A stretch of 11,091 nucleotides of DNA from Caulobacteraceae bacterium (GCA_947452665.1 CANGEH010000044.1:1-11091), one strand, 5' to 3'. Shown: positions 1 through 7,207, counted from the stretch's first letter. Program-made: numbers and translations. Notes: generated by a model not told the origin, from the sequence alone.

Positions 1-620
1 GGGTCGTACCAGGCATCGACCAGCAGGGCCTTGAGCGGCGCTTCAAGGTCGCCCTTGGGCGCAGGCAGGCGTTTCACCACGGCCTCAAGCACATCATGAA
101 TGCCAATGCCGCTCTTGGCCGAGCACAGCACCGCGTCAGACGCATCGATCCCGATCACGTCCTCGATCTGGGCGCGAATGCGCTCGGGCTCAGCGGCAGG
201 CAGGTCGATCTTGTTCAGGACGGGGACAATTTCGTGATTATTATCGATGGCTTGATAGACATTGGCCAGGGTCTGGGCCTCGACGCCCTGGCTGGCATCG
301 ACCACTAGGATCGACCCCTCGCAGGCGGCTAGGCAGCGCGACACCTCATAGGCAAAGTCGACATGGCCCGGTGTGTCCATCAGGTTCAACACATAGTCCT
401 GACCATCATCGGCGCGGTAATTGAGCCGCACGGTCTGGGCCTTGATGGTAATGCCCCGTTCGCGCTCAATATCCATCGAATCGAGGACCTGCTCCTTCAT
501 TTCGCGGGCGGTGAGCCCCCCGGTTTCCTGGATCAGGCGGTCGGACAGGGTGGACTTGCCATGGTCAATATGGGCGACAATGGAGAAGTTGCGGATATGG
601 GAAAGGGGTGTCGTGCTCAT
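1..620 (-). CDS. lepA: Elongation factor 4 (LepA), N-terminal part, cut by window edge
   Basis: This is the first 206 residues of the translational GTPase LepA/EF4, which acts on the ribosome during elongation and initiation. GTPase motifs are visible in order: G1 AHIDHGKS at residues 16-23, RGIT (G2) at 55-58, DTPGH (G3) at 82-86, NKID (G4) at 136-139 and SAK (G5) at 167-169. The opening LSHIRNFSIVAHIDHGKST is the typical LepA start rather than EF-G or TypA. The family is about 600 residues, so roughly two thirds lies outside the window. The ATG at 620 is preceded by AGAGG at 629-633 with an 8-nt spacer. An in-frame ATG at 638 would add six residues but lacks a comparable ribosome site. The gene is divergent from eipA and shares its upstream region. 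Confidence 0.97.
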   Translation of the reverse strand, partial: MSTTPLSHIRNFSIVAHIDHGKSTLSDRLIQETGGLTAREMKEQVLDSMDIERERGITIKAQTVRLNYRADDGQDYVLNLMDTPGHVDFAYEVSRCLAACEGSILVVDASQGVEAQTLANVYQAIDNNHEIVPVLNKIDLPAAEPERIRAQIEDVIGIDASDAVLCSAKSGIGIHDVLEAVVKRLPAPKGDLEAPLKALLVDAWYD

Positions 621-688
621 AGTGTCAGCCTCTAGCATATTCGCGCGCTCTTGCCACAGTCCCGGTGTGGTCAGATTTAAAGAACTGG

Positions 689-704
689 TTAACCTAACCT
701 TAAC
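689..704. promoter_or_regulatory. CtrA-type box (TTAA-N7-TTAAC) between lepA and eipA
   Basis: TTAACCTAACCTTAAC at 689-704 matches the full consensus site of the alphaproteobacterial cell-cycle regulator CtrA: two TTAA half-sites with exactly seven bases between them and a trailing C. It lies about 75 bp upstream of the eipA start and about 70 bp upstream of lepA. A third TTAA sits at 677-680, but at spacing 8. In Brucella, eipA transcription has been reported to be directly activated by CtrA, so the location is biologically sensible. Binding itself is inferred. A short inverted repeat GGCCT-N5-AGGCC follows at 711-725. Confidence 0.68.
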
Positions 705-778
705 GGCATTGGCCTCAAACAGGCCGTAATGGGGTGGGAATTCGTTTATCGGCTCGAAAGCCCAAGCAGGAGATTACC

Positions 779-1396
779 ATGGACCGCCGCACCTTGATCG
801 TTTCTGGATTGGCCAGCCTTGGGGGCGCAGGCCTCGCCCGGTCGGCATTTGCGCAAACAGAGCCGGTTACGGCCCTGCCGGATCCTGGCCAGCATGCCGA
901 TTATGCGGCGCCACAAACCTATAATAGCGACGAACTGGTGCATACGGTTTCAGATTATCTGGGCGTGACCGCTGAAAGCGCCGGGGCCGCGATCCAAAGA
1001 CTGTTTCGCGATAATGGCCTGCCGACGGCCTATATTGCTGGGGAAGAAGGTTCCGGGGCCATGGGTCTTGGCCTGCGTTATGGGCAAGGCCTGTTATATA
1101 TGAAGGGGCATCCGCCCCAAGATATTGCTTGGCAGGGGCCATCGGTCGGCTGGGATATTGGCGGTAATGTCAGCCGTGTCTTTACCCTGGTTTATAATCT
1201 GCAATATCCAGACATGGTTTATCGCCGTTTCCCCGGGGTCGAGGGTTCTGGCTATCTGATTGGTGGCCTTGGCATTAATTATCAGCGCGCGGACGGCATT
1301 ACGCTGGCCCCTGTACGCGCTGGATTTGGCCTGCGGCTCGGTGCCAATGTCGGTTATCTGAGTTATAGTCGCAAGTCGACCTTCTGGCCGTTCTAG
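779..1396 (+). CDS. eipA: DUF1134 periplasmic envelope-integrity protein (EipA-like)
   Basis: The product is a 205-residue secreted protein of the DUF1134 family, conserved in Alphaproteobacteria. The Brucella member, EipA, is periplasmic and needed for cell-envelope integrity and virulence. The start at 779 is chosen because AGGAG lies at 768-772 with a 6-nt spacer; an upstream ATG at 734 only adds a non-signal extension. Residues 1-25 form a signal peptide ending AFA before Q26. The RR at 3-4 makes Tat export conceivable, though Sec is equally possible. The family core is evident: EEGSGAMGLGLRYGQG near 89-104, WQGPSVGWDIGGNVSRVF near 118-135, an LVYNL segment, GSGYLIGGLG near 156-165, GLRLGANVGYL near 184-194 and the terminal FWPF. 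No enzymatic motif is seen. It converges on the histidine kinase gene with overlapping stop codons. A CtrA-type box lies upstream. Confidence 0.9.
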   Translation: MDRRTLIVSGLASLGGAGLARSAFAQTEPVTALPDPGQHADYAAPQTYNSDELVHTVSDYLGVTAESAGAAIQRLFRDNGLPTAYIAGEEGSGAMGLGLRYGQGLLYMKGHPPQDIAWQGPSVGWDIGGNVSRVFTLVYNLQYPDMVYRRFPGVEGSGYLIGGLGINYQRADGITLAPVRAGFGLRLGANVGYLSYSRKSTFWPF

Positions 1397-2694
1397 GCGG
1401 CGCTGGCGATCTTGGCCTGCCGAACCGGCAGGGTTACCGTGACCTCGGTGCCCTCGCCGGGATGGCTATCAATCGTCAAGCGACCCCTGTGCAATTCGAT
1501 TAAGGACTTGGTTAGGGCAAGGCCCAGGCCTGAACCCTGTTGGGTCTTGGCCAATTGGCTCTCGATTTGTTCAAAGGGCTGAGCCAGCCGCTGCAGGTCT
1601 TCTTCGAATATGCCAATGCCGGTATCTATGACGCTGACCTTGACCTGGCCGCCATTGGCGCTGGGTTCGGCCCTGGCCCTAACCGTCACCACCCCATTGC
1701 GCGGCGTGAACTTGATGGCGTTTGAGAGCAGATTGAGCAGGACCTGCTTAATGGCCCGATAATCGGCCTCAGTCTCAGGCAGGTTTTCGAGGTCGAGAAT
1801 GAGGTTTAGGCCTGCACTCTGGGCGTTTTTTCGCACCAGTCGCGCGGCGTCCTCGATCACATCTTCCAGATGGATGGGCTCAAACCGCAGATTCAGCTTG
1901 CCCGCCTCGATCTTGGACATGTCGAGAATATCATTGATCAAGGCAAGCAGGTGCTGGCCCGAACCCAGAATGTCATGCGCATAATCGTGATAGCGCTTGT
2001 CGCCGAGCGGGCCGTACATTTGCGCCGCCATAATTTCTGAAAATCCGATAATGGCATTTAGCGGTGTGCGCAGCTCGTGGCTCATATTGGCCAAAAACTC
2101 GCTCTTGGCCTTGTTGGAGCCCTCTGCCCGAACCTTTTCGGCGGCGTATTTGTGGGCCAGATCTGCCAGCTGGCCTTGGCTTTTTTCAAGGCCCTCGACG
2201 GCACGGCGCAGGGCATCTTCGTTTTGGCGGTCAATGCCCTTTTGGGCCATGGCGGCCGTTATATTAAAGGCGGTCATGACCCAGCCGCCGCCAGGGGTGC
2301 GGCGCTCCGCTATGCGCAGCCAGCGGCCATCCTTGAGTAGGGCCTCAAAATCGCCCGCCTGACCATCGGCGCAGGCCTGTTGCTGCACCACACTGTCCGC
2401 CAAGTGCTGGCGCAAATCGGCTCGATTGTTCGATTGACTGAGTTGTTCGGGGTCCAGACCATGCACATCGGCATAGTTTTGGTTGCACAAGACCATATTG
2501 CCGCCAGAGTCCCAGAGGGCAAAGGCCTCTGGGATGCAATCGAGGGCGTCTTGCAGGGCGGTGGTAACGGGGCCCTGTCTTTTGCGTTCGCGGCGAAGAC
2601 CGAGCCGCGCGGACAGGTGTGCCGTCAGGCCTAAGGCCCAGCCCAAGGTCCGGCCTGGCAAATGCCTTCTTCGCTGGCCCCCACGGCTTGCCAA
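1393..2694 (-). CDS. Cytosolic PAS-HisKA-HATPase sensor histidine kinase (PleC/DivJ-type)
   Basis: This is a 433-residue sensor kinase that autophosphorylates on histidine and would pass phosphate to a response regulator. In order: a basic N-terminus (1-40) with no convincing membrane span, a PAS-like domain (about 44-150) with the FALWDSGGNMVLCNQNYAD signature, a linker likely to be coiled coil (155-195), a HisKA domain with FLANMSHELRTPLN and phospho-acceptor H206, and an ATPase domain with N-box NLLSNAIKFT (321-330), G1 DTGIG (357-361) and G2 GSGLGL (387-392). The segment YGPLGDKRYHDYAHDIL following the H-box resembles alphaproteobacterial PleC, DivJ and PdhS kinases. The start is a TTG at 2694, supported by a strong AGGAGGG (2702-2708) with a 7-nt spacer. 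No response regulator is adjacent, so the partner is unknown. Its TAG shares CTAG with the eipA stop. Confidence 0.92.
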   Translation of the reverse strand: MASRGGQRRRHLPGRTLGWALGLTAHLSARLGLRRERKRQGPVTTALQDALDCIPEAFALWDSGGNMVLCNQNYADVHGLDPEQLSQSNNRADLRQHLADSVVQQQACADGQAGDFEALLKDGRWLRIAERRTPGGGWVMTAFNITAAMAQKGIDRQNEDALRRAVEGLEKSQGQLADLAHKYAAEKVRAEGSNKAKSEFLANMSHELRTPLNAIIGFSEIMAAQMYGPLGDKRYHDYAHDILGSGQHLLALINDILDMSKIEAGKLNLRFEPIHLEDVIEDAARLVRKNAQSAGLNLILDLENLPETEADYRAIKQVLLNLLSNAIKFTPRNGVVTVRARAEPSANGGQVKVSVIDTGIGIFEEDLQRLAQPFEQIESQLAKTQQGSGLGLALTKSLIELHRGRLTIDSHPGEGTEVTVTLPVRQAKIASAA

Positions 2695-2758
2695 TCCTGA
2701 ACCCTCCTGATCGGCCAGGCGCGCGATCTTGCAGATAACAGGTATGGCTATAGGATTG

Positions 2759-2780
2759 TTTAGGTAAAAAATTACCTAAA
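2759..2780. repeat. AT-rich perfect hairpin, 9-bp arms, upstream of the kinase gene
   Basis: TTTAGGTAA, four bases, then TTACCTAAA form a perfect inverted repeat. It lies between the pepN stop (2861) and the kinase start (2694), 65 bp upstream of the latter. No T-run follows on the minus strand, so it is not a standard intrinsic terminator. An operator or a symmetric protein-binding site is the more natural reading, but no regulator can be named. Confidence 0.6.
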
Positions 2781-2795
2781 ACCCTTTTTGGGCGA

Positions 2796-2847
2796 TCAAA
2801 ATAGCATTGATTTTAACTCTAGGGTGACGAAATAAAGGCTATTTTGA
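2796..2847. repeat. Perfect 10-bp inverted repeat with 32-bp spacer, pepN-kinase gap
   Basis: TCAAAATAGC at 2796-2805 is exactly repeated in inverse as GCTATTTTGA at 2838-2847. It lies just downstream of pepN and upstream of the kinase. Together with the hairpin at 2759-2780 it makes this 166-bp spacer unusually symmetric and AT-rich for the window. The arms are far apart, which suits paired binding sites or a long mRNA stem rather than a terminator. Function unknown. Confidence 0.55.
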
Positions 2848-2860
2848 ACTTATATTTGAT

Positions 2861-5494
2861 CTAGATTATGGCCTTGTCCGCCAATTCAGTGACGTTTTTC
2901 GATAGGCCGGGATGGGCCCTGATGCGTTCAAGTTGGTCCTTCATCATCTTGCCAAGCTCGGCCTCATAGCGCTGCCAGCTGCCGAGCGGTTCGATTAGCC
3001 TGGCCGCGGTCATGGGGTTAAAGCCGTCAACGGCCAAGATCTGGTCGGCCAGAAAGCTATAGGCCGCGCCGTCGGGCGCATGGAACCTGGCCGGATTAGC
3101 CGAGGCAAAGGTCTGGATCAGGGCACGCAGGCGATTGGGATTCTTGGCGTCAAAGGCCGGATGCGCGGTCAGGGTCTTGACCCGTTGCAGGGCATCCGTC
3201 GCTGGATTGCGGGCCTGCAGGGCAAACCATTTATCGATCACCAGGGGCTCGCCCTGCCAGCGGGTGTAAAAGTCCGCGAGGGCCGCTTCGAGCGCCTCGC
3301 CACCCAGATTAAGCAGGGCATTCAGGCCGCCCATGGCCTCGGTCATATTGCTCGCAGACCGGTAATGGTCTTGTGCGCGAACCGTCACGCTTGCGCTCGG
3401 CTCGGCGGTTAGCAGGTCAAGGGCGCCATTGCGCAGGGCCCGGCGACCGGCACCGGCCGCATCGGGGCTAAACGGGCCATCCGAGGCCAGTTGGTCATGC
3501 AGGGCGCTCAAGGTCTGTCCCAAGGCCCCGGCCAGGCTCGCGCGCAGGCCTTCGCGGGCCAGGTGAATGGCGGCTGGATCGGCGGGCAACATGCTCATGG
3601 CCAGATCCGGCTCGCTGGGCAGGGTGATCAGCAAGGCCTTGAAGGCCAGATCGGCCTCTTGATCGCCGAGCGCCTGGCCAAGCGCCTTGGCAAACCGTGC
3701 CTCACCATCGGTATCGGCCTCACCGCGCACCCTAGCCTTGATCAGGTCCGCCGCCAGGCCTTGCCCCGCCTCCCAGCGATTAAACAGGTCGCGGTCAGAG
3801 CCCAAAAGTACATAGCGGTCTGACGGCGGCGTGTCCGAACGCAGATGCACAGGCGCAGAAAACCCGCGCAGGGCCGAAAGGATCGGCTCTGATTGCACCT
3901 GGGTGAGCACAAAGGTCTGTTGATCGGCGCGCAGGACGAGAACCGTTTCATCCACCGGCGTGTCAGAACCTTCAGGCACAAATCCTTGGGGCCTTCCGTC
4001 TTGGTCGAGCAAGCCAAGGCGAACCGGCACGGGCAGGGGCTGTTTATTGGCCTGGCCGGGCGTGGCGGCTGTGGTCTGGCTCAAGCTGACCTCCAGGGTC
4101 TTGGCCACAGCGTCATAATCGGCCTTGATCTCAATCTGCGGCGTACCGGCCTGGCTATACCATTGGAAAAAGGCGCTCAGATCCTGGCCAGAAGCGTCGC
4201 TAAAGCAGGCAATAAACGCCTCGACCGTGGTGGCATGACCATCCCAACGCTCGAAATAGAGGTCGGTGGCGGCCCGAAAGGTCTCTGCGCCCAAAAGGGT
4301 ATGCAGCATCCGGATCAGTTCGGAGCCTTTTTCATAAATGGTCGCGGTGTAGAAATTGTCGATCTTGACATAGGCCTCGGGCCGCACCGGATGGGCCAGA
4401 GGTCCGGCATCCTCGGCAAACTGGCGCGCGCGCAGGGCCTTGACGTCCTTGATCCTTTGCACGGCCGCGCCGCGCATATCGGCCGAGAAGGTCTGGTCGC
4501 GATAGACGGTCAGGCCCTCTTTCAGGCACAGCTGGAACCAGTCGCGGCAGGTAATGCGGTTGCCGGTCCAGTTATGGAAATATTCGTGCGCGACCACGCT
4601 TTCGATCCGCTCATAGTCAAAATCGGTTGCGGTCTGCGGCTCGGCCAGCAGAAGCGACGAATTGAAAATGTTCAGGCCCTTGTTCTCCATGGCCCCGAAA
4701 TTGAAGTCGCGCACCGCCACGATCATGAACAGGTCTAGATCATATTCGCGCCCATAGGCCTGTTCGTCCCAGGCCATGGAGCGTTTGAGCGCGTCCATGG
4801 CATAGGCCGCGCGCGGGGCCTGGCCGGTATCGACATAGATGCGCAGATCAATCTTGCGCCCGGTCATGGTGACAAAATGATCGGCCAGTTCGTCCAACTC
4901 GCCCGCGACCAGGGCAAACAAATAACAGGGCTTGGGGAAGGGGTCATTCCAGACCGCAAAATGCCGCCCATTTGCCGCCGCGCCATGTTCAACCAGATTG
5001 CCATTGCACAAAAGGCGCGGAAAGCCGGAGGCATCGGCCTCCATCCGCACCGTATAGCGCGACAAGACATCGGGCCGGTCGAGGCAATAGGTGATCTTGC
5101 GAAAGCCCTCGGCCTCGCACTGGGTGCAAAACCGGCCGCCGGACATATAGAGCCCCTCCAGCGCCACATTGGCGGCGGGGTCGATCTCGACCTCGGTGGT
5201 CAGGACAAACTGGTCGGGCACGGTGTTCAGGGTCAAGGTCTCGGCGGTCAGGACATAGTCGTCTGGCGTCAATACCCGGTCATCAATCTGCACACTGATC
5301 AGCTTTAGCCGCACCCCATCGAGCCGCAGAGCATGGCTAGAGCCGACTTGCGCGCGGCGCACCTGCATGACATTGCGCACCCGGGTCGCGCCGGGCTGAA
5401 GCTGAAAATCCAGTGCCACCTGATAAATGATAAAGGCCGGGGCCTGATAATCAGACAACAAGATAGGGGCGGTCGCGGTCGCGGTCATGGTCAT
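2861..5494 (-). CDS. pepN: Aminopeptidase N (M1 zinc metallopeptidase)
   Basis: An 877-residue cytosolic M1 aminopeptidase that removes N-terminal amino acids from peptides during protein turnover. The substrate-binding exopeptidase motif GAMEN is at 267-271. The zinc motif HEYFH is at 303-307, with the third ligand E326 eighteen residues further on, inside the E. coli PepN-type block from HEYFHNWTGN through KEGLTVYRDQ. Length matches bacterial PepN (about 870-890). An N-terminal beta domain, the central catalytic domain and a helical C-terminal domain fit the layout. The ATG at 5494 has AAGAG at 5500-5504 with a 5-nt spacer; a second in-frame ATG at 5488 is also possible. It lies 74 nt downstream of folB on the same strand, so co-transcription is possible but not required. 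No signal peptide is seen. Confidence 0.97.
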   Translation of the reverse strand: MTMTATATAPILLSDYQAPAFIIYQVALDFQLQPGATRVRNVMQVRRAQVGSSHALRLDGVRLKLISVQIDDRVLTPDDYVLTAETLTLNTVPDQFVLTTEVEIDPAANVALEGLYMSGGRFCTQCEAEGFRKITYCLDRPDVLSRYTVRMEADASGFPRLLCNGNLVEHGAAANGRHFAVWNDPFPKPCYLFALVAGELDELADHFVTMTGRKIDLRIYVDTGQAPRAAYAMDALKRSMAWDEQAYGREYDLDLFMIVAVRDFNFGAMENKGLNIFNSSLLLAEPQTATDFDYERIESVVAHEYFHNWTGNRITCRDWFQLCLKEGLTVYRDQTFSADMRGAAVQRIKDVKALRARQFAEDAGPLAHPVRPEAYVKIDNFYTATIYEKGSELIRMLHTLLGAETFRAATDLYFERWDGHATTVEAFIACFSDASGQDLSAFFQWYSQAGTPQIEIKADYDAVAKTLEVSLSQTTAATPGQANKQPLPVPVRLGLLDQDGRPQGFVPEGSDTPVDETVLVLRADQQTFVLTQVQSEPILSALRGFSAPVHLRSDTPPSDRYVLLGSDRDLFNRWEAGQGLAADLIKARVRGEADTDGEARFAKALGQALGDQEADLAFKALLITLPSEPDLAMSMLPADPAAIHLAREGLRASLAGALGQTLSALHDQLASDGPFSPDAAGAGRRALRNGALDLLTAEPSASVTVRAQDHYRSASNMTEAMGGLNALLNLGGEALEAALADFYTRWQGEPLVIDKWFALQARNPATDALQRVKTLTAHPAFDAKNPNRLRALIQTFASANPARFHAPDGAAYSFLADQILAVDGFNPMTAARLIEPLGSWQRYEAELGKMMKDQLERIRAHPGLSKNVTELADKAII

Positions 5495-5568
5495 GAGTAC
5501 TCTTGTGACACCAGTCAGGGCCGCAGCATAGGCGCCCTTACCCTTGCGGGTGTAGTTAAACGCAAAGC

Positions 5569-5988
5569 CTAGGCGCGTTCTACGACAATTTCGACGCTGG
5601 CGGCCTGGGCATCGGGCGCGAGGGCTTCGGGCTTATCGACCCTGACCTTGGCGCGCAGGACGCGGTTATCGTCTAGGCAGGCCTGGGCCAGTCTTTGGGC
5701 AAAGGCCTCGACCAGCAGGATGTGACCCGCTGCCGCCACGGCGCGCGCCTTGGTCAAGACAGCCTCATAATTGACCGTGTCGTGAATATGTTCAAACCCG
5801 GTCAGGCCAAGATCGGGCAGGACATCGAGCTCAACATCAATCATCAGGGGCTGCAGGCGGCCATGTTCATGCGCGTGAATGCCAATCTCGACCGCCATAT
5901 GCAGACCGCGCACAACCACCTTTAAGGCGCTGGTGCGATAGGCGCCTTGGGCGGCCAAGGGCAGGGGCAGGGGGGCAATAGCGGTCAC
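5569..5988 (-). CDS. folB: Dihydroneopterin aldolase
   Basis: FolB converts 7,8-dihydroneopterin to 6-hydroxymethyl-7,8-dihydropterin and glycolaldehyde in folate synthesis. The 139-residue product carries the family features: VEIGIHAHEHGRLQPLMIDV at about 33-52 with the conserved E41, DTVNYEAV at 70-77 with Y74, HILLVEAFAQRLA at 89-101 with pterin-binding E94, and VRVDKPEAL with the likely catalytic K119. The start is a GTG at 5988 with only a weak purine-rich site upstream. It gives about 20 extra residues before the folB fold begins at VVVRGLHM, so a later start cannot be excluded. It begins 20 nt after the stop of the FolM-like reductase gene, which strongly suggests an operon. Confidence 0.93.
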   Translation of the reverse strand: MTAIAPLPLPLAAQGAYRTSALKVVVRGLHMAVEIGIHAHEHGRLQPLMIDVELDVLPDLGLTGFEHIHDTVNYEAVLTKARAVAAAGHILLVEAFAQRLAQACLDDNRVLRAKVRVDKPEALAPDAQAASVEIVVERA

Positions 5989-6008
5989 GTCAGGCTTTCT
6001 TTTCTAGC

Positions 6009-6773
6009 TCAATCGCCAATTATGTCCGGGGTGCGCCAGGCTAGGTGCTGGCCCCCATCGACCGCAATCATCTGGCCAGTGACCGAGCTTGCGTCAATCA
6101 GATAGAGCACTGCCTTGGCGATCTGCTGCGGATCGGCGGGTTTTTGCAACAGGGTTTGGGCCGCCTCAGCCGCAAATTCGTGGGCGTCCTGATGGATAGA
6201 GGCCAGGGTCGGCCCCGGCCCCACCCCATTGACGCGGATATGCGGGGCAAGCGCCTGGGCCAGGGTCTTGGTCGCATGCCAAAGCGCGGCCTTGGTCAGG
6301 CTGTAGGTGAAGAACTGTGGATTGGGCTTGAGGACGCGCTGGTCAAGCAGATTGATAATCTGGCCGTCTTGGCTAGGCGGCAATTGCGCCGCTAGCGCTT
6401 CAGCGAGCACCAGGGGCGCGCGCAGATTGGTCTGCATATGCGCGTCCCATGACGCCCGCCCGAGACTGCCAACCCGGTCATCCTCAAACAGCGAGGCATT
6501 ATTGATCAGCAAGGTCACGGTGCCCATCCGCGCCGTCACAGCCGGGATCAGGCCCTGGGCCTCATCTTCTTGCGACAGGTCAGCGACAAACGCATCGGCC
6601 TTGCGACCCAGCGCGGCAATCTCGTCGGCAAGGGTCTTGGCGTCTTGACCCGTGCTACGATGATGAATCGCCACATCATAGCCAGCCCGCGCCACAGCCA
6701 AGCACAAGGCCCGGCCAATCCGCCTAGCCCCGCCCGTGACAAGGGCAACGCCGCGAGGGGCCACAGCCACCAT
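6009..6773 (-). CDS. FolM/PTR1-like pteridine reductase (short-chain dehydrogenase)
   Basis: A 254-residue NADPH-type short-chain dehydrogenase that probably reduces dihydropterins or dihydrofolate. The nucleotide-binding motif TGGARRIG is at 13-20, of the TGxxxRIG kind found in FolM and PTR1, and INNAS is at 90-94. The catalytic block is D144-Q-R ... Y157-SLT-K161. The residue 13 before the tyrosine is Asp, not the classical Ser. In Leishmania PTR1 the catalytic Asp181 stands in the same relation to Tyr194. VNGVGPGP and a C-terminal TGQMIAVDGGQHL complete the fold. The gene lies between the microprotein gene (15-nt gap) and folB (20-nt gap), supporting a pterin role. Whether it acts as FolM dihydromonapterin reductase or has a different pterin substrate is inference; a generic SDR is the alternative. 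Confidence 0.85.
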   Translation of the reverse strand: MVAVAPRGVALVTGGARRIGRALCLAVARAGYDVAIHHRSTGQDAKTLADEIAALGRKADAFVADLSQEDEAQGLIPAVTARMGTVTLLINNASLFEDDRVGSLGRASWDAHMQTNLRAPLVLAEALAAQLPPSQDGQIINLLDQRVLKPNPQFFTYSLTKAALWHATKTLAQALAPHIRVNGVGPGPTLASIHQDAHEFAAEAAQTLLQKPADPQQIAKAVLYLIDASSVTGQMIAVDGGQHLAWRTPDIIGD

Positions 6774-6788
6774 CAGCCTAGCCGCGTC

Positions 6789-6869
6789 CTAGTCCGGACG
6801 GCCAAACTCAAACAGGTTCAGGGCGAACAGGGCGCCAATAAAAATCGCAATGGTCAAAAGCGCAATCAT
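6789..6869 (-). CDS. 26-residue single-span membrane microprotein heading the folM-folB cluster
   Basis: A very short gene reading ATG to TAG in 27 codons. GGAG lies at 6877-6880, seven bases before the start. The peptide begins MIALLTIAIF and ends FEFGRPD: about 19 continuous hydrophobic residues (2-20) followed by a short charged tail, so a single inner-membrane helix with a polar C-terminus is likely. It ends 15 nt before the reductase start, on the same strand, which fits translation as the first gene of the pterin cluster. Codons are of the local GC-rich kind. No function is known to me. It might be a leader or translational coupler rather than a functional protein. No protein evidence is available. 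Confidence 0.6.
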   Translation of the reverse strand: MIALLTIAIFIGALFALNLFEFGRPD

Positions 6870-6970
6870 GATCCGTCTCCGATTAGGTTAGCGACAGCCC
6901 CGCTTTAACGAGACCGGGCCGCGAGGGCAAGGCGGAGGTGGTGCGGCAAGGTATCAATCCTTGGTACGAA

Positions 6971-6982
6971 CCGTTTAAACGG
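6971..6982. repeat. 12-bp perfect palindrome CCGTTTAAACGG
   Basis: A perfect palindrome in the 374-bp stretch between the microprotein gene and the restriction-modification gene, 22 bp before the first palindromic repeat element. It could be an operator or part of the mobile-repeat boundary. Nothing else in 6890-7003 is recognisable. Confidence 0.4.
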
Positions 6983-7003
6983 GCCTGCGAAGCGCTCCCC
7001 CAT

Positions 7004-7105
7004 CCGCCTTCCCCGCGAAGGCGGGGACCCAGACCCTTATCCTCGATCTGTAATCCACACTCTGGATCCCTCCCCGCGCAGGCGGGGACTTCGCGGGGAA
7101 GGCGG
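7004..7105. repeat. Palindromic dispersed repeat, upstream copy
   Basis: The 102-bp element is bounded by a perfect 16-bp inverted repeat: CCGCCTTCCCCGCGAA at 7004-7019 and its complement at 7090-7105. Inside are two hairpins with CCCCGC/GCGGGG arms (7011-7026, 7072-7087) separated by a 45-nt core. The core carries GGGACCCAGA, then 16 variable bases, then GTAATCCACACTCT. The same two blocks at the same 26-nt offset occur in the downstream copy at 10056-10168. The form resembles GC-rich dispersed palindromic repeats common in alphaproteobacterial genomes. ORFs through it on both strands are artefacts. Confidence 0.82.
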
Positions 7106-7178
7106 GGGAGGGGCGGTGGAGGGGGCTCTGCCACCCAAAAACCTAGCCACAACTATACCTAAAGACTCAATATCAAGA

Positions 7179-7207
7179 TTGGCACTTTAAAGTAGAATCG
7201 CTATCTG
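7179..7207 (+). promoter_or_regulatory. Candidate promoter of the restriction-modification gene
   Basis: TTGGCA (7179-7184) and TATCTG (7202-7207) are separated by 17 bp, a plausible sigma-70-type pair with a good -35 and a weak -10. The spacer begins with the palindrome ACTTTAAAGT (7184-7193). Two GANTC sites, the CcrM methylation motif of alphaproteobacteria, fall at 7164-7168 and 7195-7199. The stretch 7141-7243 is clearly more AT-rich than the repeat before it. This is a pattern-level prediction only. Confidence 0.4.

Noticed and set aside
734..778. Upstream ATG of eipA adding 15 residues
   Set aside because: No ribosome site, it would bury the signal peptide, and AGGAG sits correctly before 779.
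2759..2780. Intrinsic terminator for pepN
   Set aside because: The stem is AT-rich and is not followed by a T-run on the minus strand.
3893..4738. 281-residue plus-strand frame opposite pepN
   Set aside because: Lies entirely antisense to a confidently identified enzyme; the composition (Gly/His/Gln-rich) is typical of a shadow frame in GC-rich DNA.
7004..7105. Possible CRISPR array, because of repeated GC-rich hairpins
   Set aside because: Only two hairpins with one core between them, no regular repeat-spacer series, and no cas genes.
6883..7152. 89-residue minus-strand reading frame in the gap before the restriction-modification gene
   Set aside because: It is mostly a translation of the palindromic repeat (proline/arginine-rich, GPRLRGE-type peptide). 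The opposite-strand frame at 6938-7162 has the same origin.
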